DNA of 64,000 bases from Cellvibrio sp. UBA7661 (GTDB lineage Bacteria; Pseudomonadota; Gammaproteobacteria; Pseudomonadales; Cellvibrionaceae): positions 229,647 through 293,646 of the forward strand of contig DLHT01000017.1 of assembly GCA_002483365.1 (NCBI GenBank). The letters run 5' to 3'. Below, piece by piece: positions 1-8,488 of this stretch (positions are counted from its first letter, which is position 1; every line of letters begins with the position of its first letter). The position numbers and the translations under genes were made by a program. Below the pieces are notes generated by a model. The model saw only the letters and a list, made by a program, of their open reading frames with translations, did not search any database and was not told where the DNA came from.

Positions 1-148
1 CAATGCACCTGGCGCAACACGCTAACCCTGGCTGGTATTTTGTTTGTACACAGACTAAAGCCTGGCTGTTGTTAGCGTAAAAGTTGAGCACCTCGGTTGC
101 AAATCTATGGTTTGCGGTAGGTATAGCCCCAAAAGCAATGGTATTCAC

Positions 149-1987
149 ATGACAGACGTTTCAGCTGTAAAACCCAATACAGATCCCAGACTGGTCGCTA
201 TTACTGAGCGAATTATCGTCCGTAGCCGCGATACTCGCGCCGCCTATCTTGCGCGCGTCAATAAATTCCGTAGTAAAGGTCCTGCGCGCCATCACTTGGG
301 TTGCGCCAACCTCGCGCACGGTTTTGCTGCCTGTAATAGTGCTGATAAAGAAGCTTTGGCTGAAGGGCAGGCCCCTAATTTGGGTGTTGTGAGTGCGTAT
401 AACGAGATGTTGTCTGCCCATGTGCCCTATGGTGAATATCTGGAGCCCATTAAAGCTGCAGCTAAAGAAATGGGTATGACTGCACAGATGGCCGGCGGTG
501 TGCCTGCGATGTGCGATGGTGTAACCCAAGGGTTTCCGGGCATGGAGATGTCGCTGTTTAGTCGCGATGTTATCGCCATGGGTACGGCTATTGCGCTGTC
601 GCACGATATGTTTGATGGTGCTATCTGTCTGGGAGTTTGTGACAAAATTGTTCCAGGCTTGATGATGGGGGCTCTGTCTTTCGGCCAGTTACCCATTATT
701 TTTATCCCTGCTGGACCTATGACTCCCGGATTGCCTAATGCTGAAAAAGCCAAAGCGCGTCAGTTGTTCGCTGAAGGTAAAGTGGGGCGCAAAGAGCTGT
801 TGGCGGCCGAAAGCGCTTCATACCACAGTGCAGGTACCTGTACCTTTTACGGTACCGCCAACACGAACCAGATGCTGATGGAAATTATGGGAGTTCATTT
901 ACCCGGAAGCACATTCATTAACCCTTATACTCCACTGCGCGATGCCTTAACTCGCGCCTCTGTCCATCAGTTGGCACGTATCACTCGTGATGAGGTTGTT
1001 ACGCTTTCAGACATAGTCACTGAAAAGTCTATTGTTAACGGTATCGTAGGTTTAATGGCAACCGGCGGCTCAACCAACCATGCGATGCACATTGTTGCTA
1101 TTGCCCGAGCAGCTGGCGTGCAAATTAACTGGCAGGATTTGTCTGACATTTCAGATATAATTCCGCTTATGTGCCGTATTTATCCAAACGGTCTGGCTGA
1201 CATTAACCGTTTCCAAGCTGTCGGCGGCATGGGCTTCCTGATGCGTGAACTGCGCAATGCGGGTTTACTCCACGAAGATGTAAAGACAGTCATGGGCGGT
1301 ACCGGATTGGCTGCTTACACCAAGGAGCCGTTTTTGGAAAATGGCGAGCTGGTATGGCGCGAAGCTGTGCAGGAAAGTCTTGATGATGCAGTTCTGCGTC
1401 CAGTTTCTAAACCCTTTGCGCCTGAAGGTGGAATGAAGTTATTGAAAGGCAATATTGGTCGCTCAGTGATCAAAATCTCTGCGGTCAAACCCGATCATCG
1501 TAAAGTAACTGCGCCAGCAATCGTGTTCCATAGTCAGGAAGAGTTACAGGCTGCATTTAAGCGTGGTGATTTGGAAAAAGATTTTGTTGCTGTCGTGCGC
1601 TTTCAGGGGCCTAAAGCCTGTGGGATGCCAGAGTTGCACAAGCTGACGCCTCCTCTGGGGGTATTGCAAGACCGTGGTTTCAAAGTTGCATTATTGACTG
1701 ATGGTCGCATGTCGGGTGCGTCTGGTAAAATTCCGGCAGCAATTCATATGACACCGGAAGCCCTGGATAATGGGCCAATAGGTTTGATTCGCGATGGCGA
1801 TATGATTGAGTTGGATGCTGAAGCAGGTACGCTTCAGATTTTGGTGAGTGAAGATGAATTGAAATCCCGCCAGCCAGCGCAATGTGATTTATCGGCTGTT
1901 CACTACGGCATGGGGCGTGAATTATTTGCTCCGTTGCGTGCCACTGTGGGCTTGGCCGAAGAAGGAGCTACTGTATTTAACTGGTGA
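149..1987 (+). CDS. edd: 6-phosphogluconate dehydratase
   Basis: Converts 6-phosphogluconate to 2-keto-3-deoxy-6-phosphogluconate, the first step specific to the Entner-Doudoroff pathway, in the cytosol. The protein is an IlvD/Edd family member of about 612 residues. Visible family signatures are AGGVPAMCDGVTQG, the Fe-S region GVCDKIVPG, GTCTFYGTANTNQM, LMATGGSTNH and the C-terminal TDGRMSGASGKIPAAIH. It aligns along its whole length with E. coli Edd from memory. An in-frame start exists at 107, but the ATG at 149 (MTDVSAV) gives the usual family N-terminus, although no strong Shine-Dalgarno is visible before it. It is the first gene of a sugar cluster (edd, zwf, pgl, eda) and is followed by its own hairpin, so zwf may have a separate promoter. 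Confidence 0.97.
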   Translation: MTDVSAVKPNTDPRLVAITERIIVRSRDTRAAYLARVNKFRSKGPARHHLGCANLAHGFAACNSADKEALAEGQAPNLGVVSAYNEMLSAHVPYGEYLEPIKAAAKEMGMTAQMAGGVPAMCDGVTQGFPGMEMSLFSRDVIAMGTAIALSHDMFDGAICLGVCDKIVPGLMMGALSFGQLPIIFIPAGPMTPGLPNAEKAKARQLFAEGKVGRKELLAAESASYHSAGTCTFYGTANTNQMLMEIMGVHLPGSTFINPYTPLRDALTRASVHQLARITRDEVVTLSDIVTEKSIVNGIVGLMATGGSTNHAMHIVAIARAAGVQINWQDLSDISDIIPLMCRIYPNGLADINRFQAVGGMGFLMRELRNAGLLHEDVKTVMGGTGLAAYTKEPFLENGELVWREAVQESLDDAVLRPVSKPFAPEGGMKLLKGNIGRSVIKISAVKPDHRKVTAPAIVFHSQEELQAAFKRGDLEKDFVAVVRFQGPKACGMPELHKLTPPLGVLQDRGFKVALLTDGRMSGASGKIPAAIHMTPEALDNGPIGLIRDGDMIELDAEAGTLQILVSEDELKSRQPAQCDLSAVHYGMGRELFAPLRATVGLAEEGATVFNW

Positions 1988-2003
1988 TAAACCGTTAAAT
2001 CCC

Positions 2004-2031
2004 GACCCCGGACTTTTGTTCGGGGTCTTCG
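2004..2031 (+). terminator. Hairpin after edd
   Basis: GACCCCG at 2004-2010 pairs with CGGGGTC at 2021-2027. The stem extends through a G-T wobble, A-T and C-G to a TTTT loop, about 10 bp in all, followed by a short imperfect T tract. It lies 16 bp after the edd stop, so it may terminate or attenuate transcription between edd and zwf. Confidence 0.7.
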
Positions 2032-2082
2032 TTTCTAAACAACTAAAACCACTATCAAGATTCACGAACAGGATTACTCCTC

Positions 2083-3570
2083 ATGCTCGACGCATTTGAT
2101 TTTGTCATCTTTGGTGGCGCAGGCGATTTGGCTCTGCGCAAATTGATTCCCGGCTTGTATCGGGCTCATCGCGAAGGTTCCCTGCCTGTTGGTGCTCGTA
2201 TAATCCCGACTTGCCGTAATACTCAAATGGTTGCCGAGTACAAAGATAAAGTGCGCGCAGCTGCGGAAAAACATCTCAATGCTGATGAGTTTGTTGCTGC
2301 TGATTGGGATGAGTTTGCCAAGCGCTTGTTTCCGGTATTCGTTGATATTGGTACCAAAGATGAACATTGGGATGCGTTGGCAAAATTGCTGAACAATGGT
2401 GGTAATAACGAACGTGTTTTCTACCTTTCAACTCCTCCGTCTGTATTCAGTATTTGTTGTAAGCATTTGCATGAGTGTAATTTGATCACGGATAAAGCGC
2501 GTGTTGTCGTTGAAAAACCATTGGGTTATGACGCAAAAACTGCAGAAGAAATCAACAGCCAGATTGCCGAGTACTTCCGTGAAGAGGCTATCTTCCGAAT
2601 TGATCATTACTTGGGCAAGGAAACAGTGCAAAATTTGTTGGCACTGCGTTTTGCCAACGGCATGTTTGAGCATCTGTGGGATGCAAAATCAATTGACCAT
2701 GTCCAAATCAGCATTTCAGAAACAGTTGGCCTTGAGGGGCGCGCCAGTTTTTATGACGGTGCGGGCGCACTGCGCGATATGGTGCAAAATCATATCCTCC
2801 AATTATTGTGTTTGGTGGCAATGGAATCACCAAACAAAATGACTGCTGAGCGTATTCGCGCTGAAAAATTAAAAGTGCTGGAGAATTTGCGTCCTCTGAC
2901 GGGCAATACCGTTAAATACAATACTGTGCGTGGGCAATACGTTGCCGGCGAGATGGATGGCAAACAAGTTCCTGGCTATCTGGAAGAGTTGGGGCAAACG
3001 AGTAACACCGAAACCTTCGTTGCGATTCGTGCATACATCGACAACTCCCGCTGGGCAAACGTGCCCTTTTATCTGCGTACCGGTAAGCGCATGAAGCAGC
3101 GCTTTGCAGAAATCGTTATCCAGTATAAAGATGTTGCACATCGTGTATATCCTGAATCAGCAGGTGCGGCTACTCCTAATCGTCTTATCATCCGCCTGCA
3201 GCCGGAAGAGAGCATCAAGATCATTATGGTATCCAAGGATCTTGAAAAACATGAAACCCATTTACGCCCGGTTGTTCTAAACCTGAACTTTGCTGATACC
3301 TACAAAGATTTCTATTCGGACGCTTACAAGCGTTTGATGTTGGATGCGGCAGCGGGCGATGCCAGCTTGTTTATTCACCGCGCCGAAGTTGATGCAGCAT
3401 GGGCTTGGATTGATCCGATTATTGAAGCATGGCAGCGCCCTGAAAATAAACCGCATGGTTACATGGCGGGTAGTTGGGGGCCGCAAGCATCTGCGCAATT
3501 GATGGCAAGCGATCGTCGCCGTTGGTTCTCGATTGATGAAGTTTTATCGGGAGCTGATCAGGAATGGTAA
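2083..3570 (+). CDS. zwf: Glucose-6-phosphate 1-dehydrogenase
   Basis: Oxidises glucose-6-phosphate to 6-phosphogluconolactone with NAD(P)+, feeding both the oxidative pentose phosphate and Entner-Doudoroff routes. The 495-residue length is normal. An N-terminal Rossmann motif FGGAGDLALRKL and the active-site stretch RIDHYLGKETVQN are both present. A Shine-Dalgarno-like AGGA lies upstream (around 2070). The stop overlaps the start of pgl by 7 bp, which implies translational coupling with the lactonase that uses its product. The identity is secure from full-length family similarity. Confidence 0.98.
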   Translation: MLDAFDFVIFGGAGDLALRKLIPGLYRAHREGSLPVGARIIPTCRNTQMVAEYKDKVRAAAEKHLNADEFVAADWDEFAKRLFPVFVDIGTKDEHWDALAKLLNNGGNNERVFYLSTPPSVFSICCKHLHECNLITDKARVVVEKPLGYDAKTAEEINSQIAEYFREEAIFRIDHYLGKETVQNLLALRFANGMFEHLWDAKSIDHVQISISETVGLEGRASFYDGAGALRDMVQNHILQLLCLVAMESPNKMTAERIRAEKLKVLENLRPLTGNTVKYNTVRGQYVAGEMDGKQVPGYLEELGQTSNTETFVAIRAYIDNSRWANVPFYLRTGKRMKQRFAEIVIQYKDVAHRVYPESAGAATPNRLIIRLQPEESIKIIMVSKDLEKHETHLRPVVLNLNFADTYKDFYSDAYKRLMLDAAAGDASLFIHRAEVDAAWAWIDPIIEAWQRPENKPHGYMAGSWGPQASAQLMASDRRRWFSIDEVLSGADQEW

Positions 3571-4274
3571 CCGAACATTTATTCGATAATCGCGCAGATA
3601 TGATTGCTGCGTTGCAAGTGGAATGTGAAGTGGCGTTGCGTCAGTCGATTGAAGAGCGCGGCGAAGCTACGTTTATGGTGTCTGGCGGTAGTACGCCGGA
3701 GCCGCTTTATAAAGCACTGAGCAATTCGGATCTGGATTGGGAATCTATTTACGTTGCTTTGGTTGATGAGCGTTGGGTTGATTTCGATCATGACAAAAGC
3801 AACGAAGCATTCACTGTAAAACATCTGATCCAAAACAAAGCAGTAGTAGCGAATTTGGTAGGCATGAAAAACTCTGCTGAAACTGCAGCGGAAGGTTTGG
3901 TTGATTGTGAGGCGGCATATCAGCAATTGGCTCAACCATTTGACATCACGATTTTGGGCATGGGCTCCGATGGGCATACCGCCTCATTGTTTCCCTATGC
4001 ACAAGGCTTGGATGAAGCGTTAAATCCGGATTCTACTCAACTTTGCGCAGCCATTATCGCAAAACAAAGTGAAGTAACCGGCGCTATCGTAGAGCGTATG
4101 ACCTTATCTTTAGCGGGGTTGCTGCGCTCAAAATCATTGGTGCTGTTGATCACGGGCGAGGAAAAGCTTGCCGTATTACGTGCAGCCCAAACGGGAACTG
4201 ATGTCAGGGAAATGCCGATTCGTGCGGTGTTACAGCAACAACAAGTTCCGGTCAGTATTTACTGGGCGCCTTGA
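3564..4274 (+). CDS. pgl: 6-phosphogluconolactonase
   Basis: Hydrolyses 6-phosphogluconolactone to 6-phosphogluconate in the cytosol. The 236-residue protein is of the DevB/NagB-fold type. Signatures are the phosphate-binding SGGSTPEPLY near the N-terminus, LVDERWVDFDHDKSNE, and GMGSDGHTASLFPYA, which matches the conserved GxGxDGHxAS motif. It begins inside the last codons of zwf (7-bp overlap), so zwf and pgl are almost certainly co-transcribed. The product feeds Edd, encoded just upstream. Confidence 0.96.
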   Translation: MVTEHLFDNRADMIAALQVECEVALRQSIEERGEATFMVSGGSTPEPLYKALSNSDLDWESIYVALVDERWVDFDHDKSNEAFTVKHLIQNKAVVANLVGMKNSAETAAEGLVDCEAAYQQLAQPFDITILGMGSDGHTASLFPYAQGLDEALNPDSTQLCAAIIAKQSEVTGAIVERMTLSLAGLLRSKSLVLLITGEEKLAVLRAAQTGTDVREMPIRAVLQQQQVPVSIYWAP

Positions 4275-4357
4275 TTTTTTAACGAATTATTGAGCGAATC
4301 TTTATTTTTGTTGATAAAGATTTTTTACGAACCTCTTTGATGAACGAGGGACATACA

Positions 4358-4990
4358 GTGGCTTTAACTATTGATCAAATTGTAAAAGTAGCACCAGTTG
4401 TACCGGTGATGGTAGTAGAGCGTATTGAAGATGCTGTGCCTTTGGCGACGGCACTTTATAACGGTGGTTTGAAGGTATTGGAGATCACTTTGCGCACTCC
4501 TTGTGCGCTGGATGCCATTACTGCAATGGTAGAGGCATTGCCTGAAGATGCTGTTATCGGTGCAGGCACTATTATCACTCCGAGTGATTTGGAAAAAGCG
4601 GTAAAAGCGGGATCTACATTTTTGGTGAGCCCAGGTACTACCCCTGCATTGATCGAGGCTGCGAAAGCGAGCCCTGTTCCATTATTGGCAGGAGTGGCGA
4701 CGCCTACTGAAGCAATGAATTTATATGTGCAAGGCTTTACTCACCAGAAGTTTTTCCCTGCTGAGGCTGCAGGTGGTGTTCCTATGCTTAAATCGATTGC
4801 TGGTCCTTTGCCACAAATTACTTTTTGTCCTACGGGCGGAATTGATTTAGCTAAGGCTCCGAGCTATCTGGCACTGCCTAACGTGCACTGTGTCGGTGGT
4901 ACATGGATGGCACCAAAAGAATTGATGAAAGCGGGACGCTGGGATGAAATTGAGCGTCTCGCCCGCGAAGCAGCTAGCCTGCCGCGTTAA
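4358..4990 (+). CDS. eda: KDPG aldolase (2-keto-3-deoxy-6-phosphogluconate aldolase)
   Basis: Cleaves KDPG to pyruvate and glyceraldehyde-3-phosphate, completing the Entner-Doudoroff pathway. It is a class I Schiff-base aldolase with a TIM-barrel fold. The conserved Glu and Arg appear in LEITLRTP, the Schiff-base lysine in HQKFFPAEAAGG, and the phosphate-binding region in CPTGGI. The GTG at 4358 (MALTID) is chosen because GAGGG lies 8 bp upstream of it. In-frame TTG 4337 and ATG 4340 starts would add seven residues and have weaker ribosome sites. A perfect terminator follows directly. Confidence 0.96.
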   Translation: MALTIDQIVKVAPVVPVMVVERIEDAVPLATALYNGGLKVLEITLRTPCALDAITAMVEALPEDAVIGAGTIITPSDLEKAVKAGSTFLVSPGTTPALIEAAKASPVPLLAGVATPTEAMNLYVQGFTHQKFFPAEAAGGVPMLKSIAGPLPQITFCPTGGIDLAKAPSYLALPNVHCVGGTWMAPKELMKAGRWDEIERLAREAASLPR

Positions 4991-5000
4991 CTGAGTCCAA

Positions 5001-5032
5001 CAGGGGCGCAATTATTGCGCCCCTGTGTTTTT
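5001..5032 (+). terminator. Rho-independent terminator after eda
   Basis: CAGGGGCGCAA at 5001-5011 and TTGCGCCCCTG at 5015-5025 form a perfect 11-bp stem with a 3-nt loop, followed by GTGTTTTT. This is a strong end to the zwf-pgl-eda unit. Confidence 0.9.
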
Positions 5033-5042
5033 AACTTACAAG

Positions 5043-5058
5043 GGCACAGCATTGTGCC
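5043..5058. promoter_or_regulatory. Inverted repeat upstream of gap (possible operator)
   Basis: GGCACA and TGTGCC form a perfect 6-bp inverted repeat with a GCAT spacer, 43 bp before the gap start codon. It lacks a T tract, so it is not terminator-like. Its position suits an operator, but it does not match the HexR consensus I know, and no regulator can be named. Confidence 0.3.
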
Positions 5059-5101
5059 TATACAGCAAAAGAATCAGCGAAAGTTTACTTAGGAGAATGT
5101 A

Positions 5102-6109
5102 ATGACTATCAGAGTGGCAATTAACGGTTACGGTCGTATCGGTCGCAATGTACTGCGTGCGCTATATGAATCAGGCAAGCGCAGCCAAATTCAAATCGTT
5201 GGTATCAACGATCTTGGTGATGCCCACCTCAATGCGCATCTCACCAAATACGACTCTGTTCACGGTCAATTTAATGGCACTGTGAAATTCGAAGGCGACA
5301 CAATGTTCGTTAATGGTGATGCGATTCGTATTACCGCTGAGCGCGATCCATCCAAATTGCCTTGGGCGGAATTAAATGTTGATGTGGTTTACGAATGTAC
5401 CGGTATTTTTACCAGCAAAGAAAAAGCGGGTGCACATTTAACTGCAGGTGCTAAAAAAGTCATTATCTCTGCTCCTGGTACCGATGTGGATGCAACCGTT
5501 GTTTTCGGTGTGAATCACAATGTGTTGAAAGCCACGGACACCATTATTTCAAATGCATCTTGCACCACTAACTGCTTGGCTCCTGTTGCTAAAGTATTGA
5601 ACGATAAGTTCGGTATTGTGCAAGGCTCTATGACAACTATCCACGCATACACCAACGATCAAGTGCTGTCCGATGTATTCCACAAAGATATCTATCGTGC
5701 GCGTTCAGCTACCCAATCAATGATCCCAACCACCACAGGTGCTGCTAAAGCCGTAGGTCTGGTATTGCCAGAATTGAAAGGCAAAATGGACGGTATTTCT
5801 GTGCGCGTTCCAACCATCAACGTATCTCTGGTTGATTTGAACGTGTTGGTAGAAAAGGATGTCTCTGTTGAAGCAATCAACGCAGCAATGAAAGAAGCCG
5901 CTGAAAAAGAAATGCCTGGTGTATTGGCATATGTTGATGAGCCGCTGGTATCAGTCGATTTCAATCACAACCCTCATTCATCCAACTATGACTCATTGCA
6001 AACCAAAGTGTATGGCAAATGGGTGAAGGTATTGAGCTGGTATGACAACGAGTGGGGTTTCTCTAACCGTATGTTGGACAACACCATTGCCCTGATGAAT
6101 GCTAAATAA
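5102..6109 (+). CDS. gap: Type I glyceraldehyde-3-phosphate dehydrogenase
   Basis: Oxidises glyceraldehyde-3-phosphate to 1,3-bisphosphoglycerate with NAD+. The 335-residue protein shows the N-terminal Rossmann motif NGYGRIGRNVLRAL, the NAD-side stretch GINDLGD, the catalytic SNASCTTNCLAP with its nucleophilic Cys, the partner His region TIHAYTNDQ, and the C-terminal WYDNEWGFSNRM. A clear AGGAG ribosome site precedes the ATG. Pyruvate kinase starts 11 bp downstream, so gap and pyk form an operon supplying the lower half of the pathway that eda feeds. Confidence 0.97.
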   Translation: MTIRVAINGYGRIGRNVLRALYESGKRSQIQIVGINDLGDAHLNAHLTKYDSVHGQFNGTVKFEGDTMFVNGDAIRITAERDPSKLPWAELNVDVVYECTGIFTSKEKAGAHLTAGAKKVIISAPGTDVDATVVFGVNHNVLKATDTIISNASCTTNCLAPVAKVLNDKFGIVQGSMTTIHAYTNDQVLSDVFHKDIYRARSATQSMIPTTTGAAKAVGLVLPELKGKMDGISVRVPTINVSLVDLNVLVEKDVSVEAINAAMKEAAEKEMPGVLAYVDEPLVSVDFNHNPHSSNYDSLQTKVYGKWVKVLSWYDNEWGFSNRMLDNTIALMNAK

Positions 6110-6120
6110 GAGAGCCCATC

Positions 6121-7566
6121 ATGTTAAGACGTACCAAGATCGTCAGTACTTTAGGGCCTGCTTCTGAATCACCGGAAGTACTTGAACGTTTGATTCTCGC
6201 AGGTGTTAACGTTGTGCGTTTGAATTTTTCACACGGCTCTCCCGAAGACCATAAGCGCCGTGCAGAAACTGTGCGTGCATTGGCTGCTAAACATAACTGC
6301 TTTGTGGCAGTGTTGGGTGATTTGCAAGGGCCAAAAATTCGCGTTGCACGTTTTGCTGAAGGCAAAATCTATTTAAAAGTGGGTGACCAATTTATTTTGG
6401 ATGCTGCTTTGGGGCGCGATGAGGGAAACCAGCATCATGTGGGTATTGATTACAAAGAGTTGCCAAACGATTGTAAAGCCGGTGATGTTTTGTTGCTCGA
6501 TGATGGCCGCGTTGTACTGACTGTCGACAAAATTGAAGGCACTCGTATTTACACTACCACTAAAGTGGCAGGTCCTTTGTCCAACAACAAAGGGATCAAC
6601 CGTCAAGGTGGTGGTTTGACTGCGCCTGCACTGACTGAAAAAGATATCGCTGATATTAAAACTGCAGCAGAAATTGATGTGGATTATTTGGCTGTATCTT
6701 TCCCTCGCTCAGCAGAAGATATGAACTATGCGCGCAAACTGATGCAAGAAGCTGGTGGGCGTGCAGGTTTGGTATCCAAAGTTGAACGTGCCGAAGCTGT
6801 AGCGGATGATGAGACGTTGGATAGCATTATCATGGCCAGCGATGCGGTGATGGTTGCTCGCGGTGATTTGGGTGTAGAGATTGGTGATGCTGCATTGATT
6901 GGTGTGCAGAAGCGCATCATTGCTCGTTCACGCGCGTTGAACAAAGTTGTGATCACTGCAACCCAGATGATGGAGTCGATGATCAACAGCCCGTTGCCAA
7001 CACGTGCGGAAGTATTCGACGTTGCTAACGCCGTGCTGGATGGTACTGATGCGGTAATGTTGTCAGCAGAAACTGCAGCGGGTAGCTTCCCGATTGAAAC
7101 GGTTGAAGCAATGGTGCGTATTATTCTCGGTGCCGAAAAACATCCTACAGCGAGTTTTGATAACTATCGCATGGATCAGGCATTCAGTTCTGTTGATGAG
7201 TCTATCGCATTGGCATCTATGTTCACTGCCAACCACTTGGACGGTGTTAAAGCCATTATTTGCTTTACTGAATCCGGTAGTACGCCGCGCTTGATGTCGC
7301 GCGTTGGATCGCAGTTGCCGATTTTTGCATTTTCCCGTCATGTGAGCACCCAACGTAAAGTGGCTATGTATCGCGGTGTGCAACCAATTGCATTTGATAC
7401 GAACAGCGCCCCTTGTGCTGATGATTTCGTGCGTGCAATTGCGATGCTCAAAGCGCAGGGCACCTTGGTTAATGGCGATCTGGTGATTGTTTCCAGTGGT
7501 GATACCACATTGCTGGGTGGCACGAATACCATGAAGGTTTTGCGTGTTGATGAGACGATGAAATAA
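6121..7566 (+). CDS. pykA: Pyruvate kinase, PykA type
   Basis: Transfers phosphate from phosphoenolpyruvate to ADP, giving ATP and pyruvate. The 481 residues start with RRTKIVSTLGPA and contain the substrate and metal region RLNFSHGSPEDH, GDLQGPKIR, the signature ITATQMMESMI and the C-terminal regulatory domain. The N-terminus and the ALTEKDIADIK region resemble E. coli PykA more than PykF. It lies 11 bp behind gap and ahead of a strong bidirectional hairpin, so it is the last gene of this glycolytic unit. Confidence 0.96.
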   Translation: MLRRTKIVSTLGPASESPEVLERLILAGVNVVRLNFSHGSPEDHKRRAETVRALAAKHNCFVAVLGDLQGPKIRVARFAEGKIYLKVGDQFILDAALGRDEGNQHHVGIDYKELPNDCKAGDVLLLDDGRVVLTVDKIEGTRIYTTTKVAGPLSNNKGINRQGGGLTAPALTEKDIADIKTAAEIDVDYLAVSFPRSAEDMNYARKLMQEAGGRAGLVSKVERAEAVADDETLDSIIMASDAVMVARGDLGVEIGDAALIGVQKRIIARSRALNKVVITATQMMESMINSPLPTRAEVFDVANAVLDGTDAVMLSAETAAGSFPIETVEAMVRIILGAEKHPTASFDNYRMDQAFSSVDESIALASMFTANHLDGVKAIICFTESGSTPRLMSRVGSQLPIFAFSRHVSTQRKVAMYRGVQPIAFDTNSAPCADDFVRAIAMLKAQGTLVNGDLVIVSSGDTTLLGGTNTMKVLRVDETMK

Positions 7567-7578
7567 TCGTATCTAAAC

Positions 7579-7611
7579 AAAAAAAACGGCAGCTGGGCTG
7601 CCGTTTTTTTT
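7579..7611. terminator. Bidirectional terminator after pykA
   Basis: AAAACGGCAGC, a TGG loop and GCTGCCGTTTT form a perfect stem with A tracts on one side and T tracts on the other. It ends the gap-pykA unit. Confidence 0.92.
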
Positions 7612-7643
7612 GTCCAAAAATTACCTTTTTATCGGAGCCGATT

Positions 7644-8459
7644 GTGAAATTGCATCAGAGTGTTGTAGGTTTTTTCATGCTGTTGACAAGTATGGTTTCC
7701 ACCGCCTTGGAAATCACCGGTGAATGGCAGCAGGGCGGGGTGATGATCGGTAAAGTTCCACAGGGCATGTCTGTGGAATATCGCAATAAACTATTACGCA
7801 TTTCGCCAACAGGTGAATTTGTGATTGGGTTAGGTCGCGATGCAGACAAAACCGCAACGCTTATTACCATTGATAGCGAAGGTTTACGTCGCGAGCATCG
7901 ATTTGCGGTGAAGTCGCGTACCTATAAAATTCAAAAAGTGACAGGTGTTCCACAGCGGACGGTAGAGCCAGATCCTGCTCAAGTTGAGCGCGCAAAACGT
8001 GAGGCGCAAATGGCGGCTGATGCTCGAAGAGTTGATTTACCGCTTATATTTTTTGCGCAGAAATTTGAATGGCCGCTCGTTGGGCCTATCACTGGCGTTT
8101 ATGGAAGTCAGCGATTTTACAATGGTGTTCCTAACTCTCCACATTATGGTGTCGATATTGCCAAGCCTGTGGGGACTTTAGTAAAAGCTCCGGCAGGTGG
8201 TGTGGTGACATTGGTGCATCCTGATATGTTTTTTTCAGGGGGGACATTAATTATTGATCATGGCCATGGTCTGTCATCAACGTTTATTCATCTCAGCAAA
8301 ATTTTGGTTAAAAAAGGCGATGCAATTATACAGGGTCAGCCAATCGCCAAAGTCGGTAAAACCGGGCGTGCTACGGGGCCGCATTTAGATTGGCGGATGA
8401 ACTGGTTTGAGGAACGCGTTGACCCGCAGTTGCTCGTACCCCCTATGCCGGCAGAATAA
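7644..8459 (+). CDS. M23-family LytM-like periplasmic protein
   Basis: Probable cell-wall peptidase or peptidase-like activator acting in the periplasm. It starts at a GTG with CGGAG upstream and has a signal peptide (about residues 1-21). A beta-rich N-terminal domain is followed by a peptidase_M23 domain (about 140-260). The zinc motif HxxxD is intact at H167-D171 (HYGVDI). The second motif reads HLD (H247-D249, GPHLDWRMNW) where typical active enzymes have HLH. I believe this form recurs in some M23 proteins, so activity cannot be ruled in or out. It stands alone between the pykA terminator and the MORN protein. Confidence 0.88.
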   Translation: MKLHQSVVGFFMLLTSMVSTALEITGEWQQGGVMIGKVPQGMSVEYRNKLLRISPTGEFVIGLGRDADKTATLITIDSEGLRREHRFAVKSRTYKIQKVTGVPQRTVEPDPAQVERAKREAQMAADARRVDLPLIFFAQKFEWPLVGPITGVYGSQRFYNGVPNSPHYGVDIAKPVGTLVKAPAGGVVTLVHPDMFFSGGTLIIDHGHGLSSTFIHLSKILVKKGDAIIQGQPIAKVGKTGRATGPHLDWRMNWFEERVDPQLLVPPMPAE

Positions 8460-8488
8460 AAATAGTTGCTGTTGGTATGTAAATTTTC

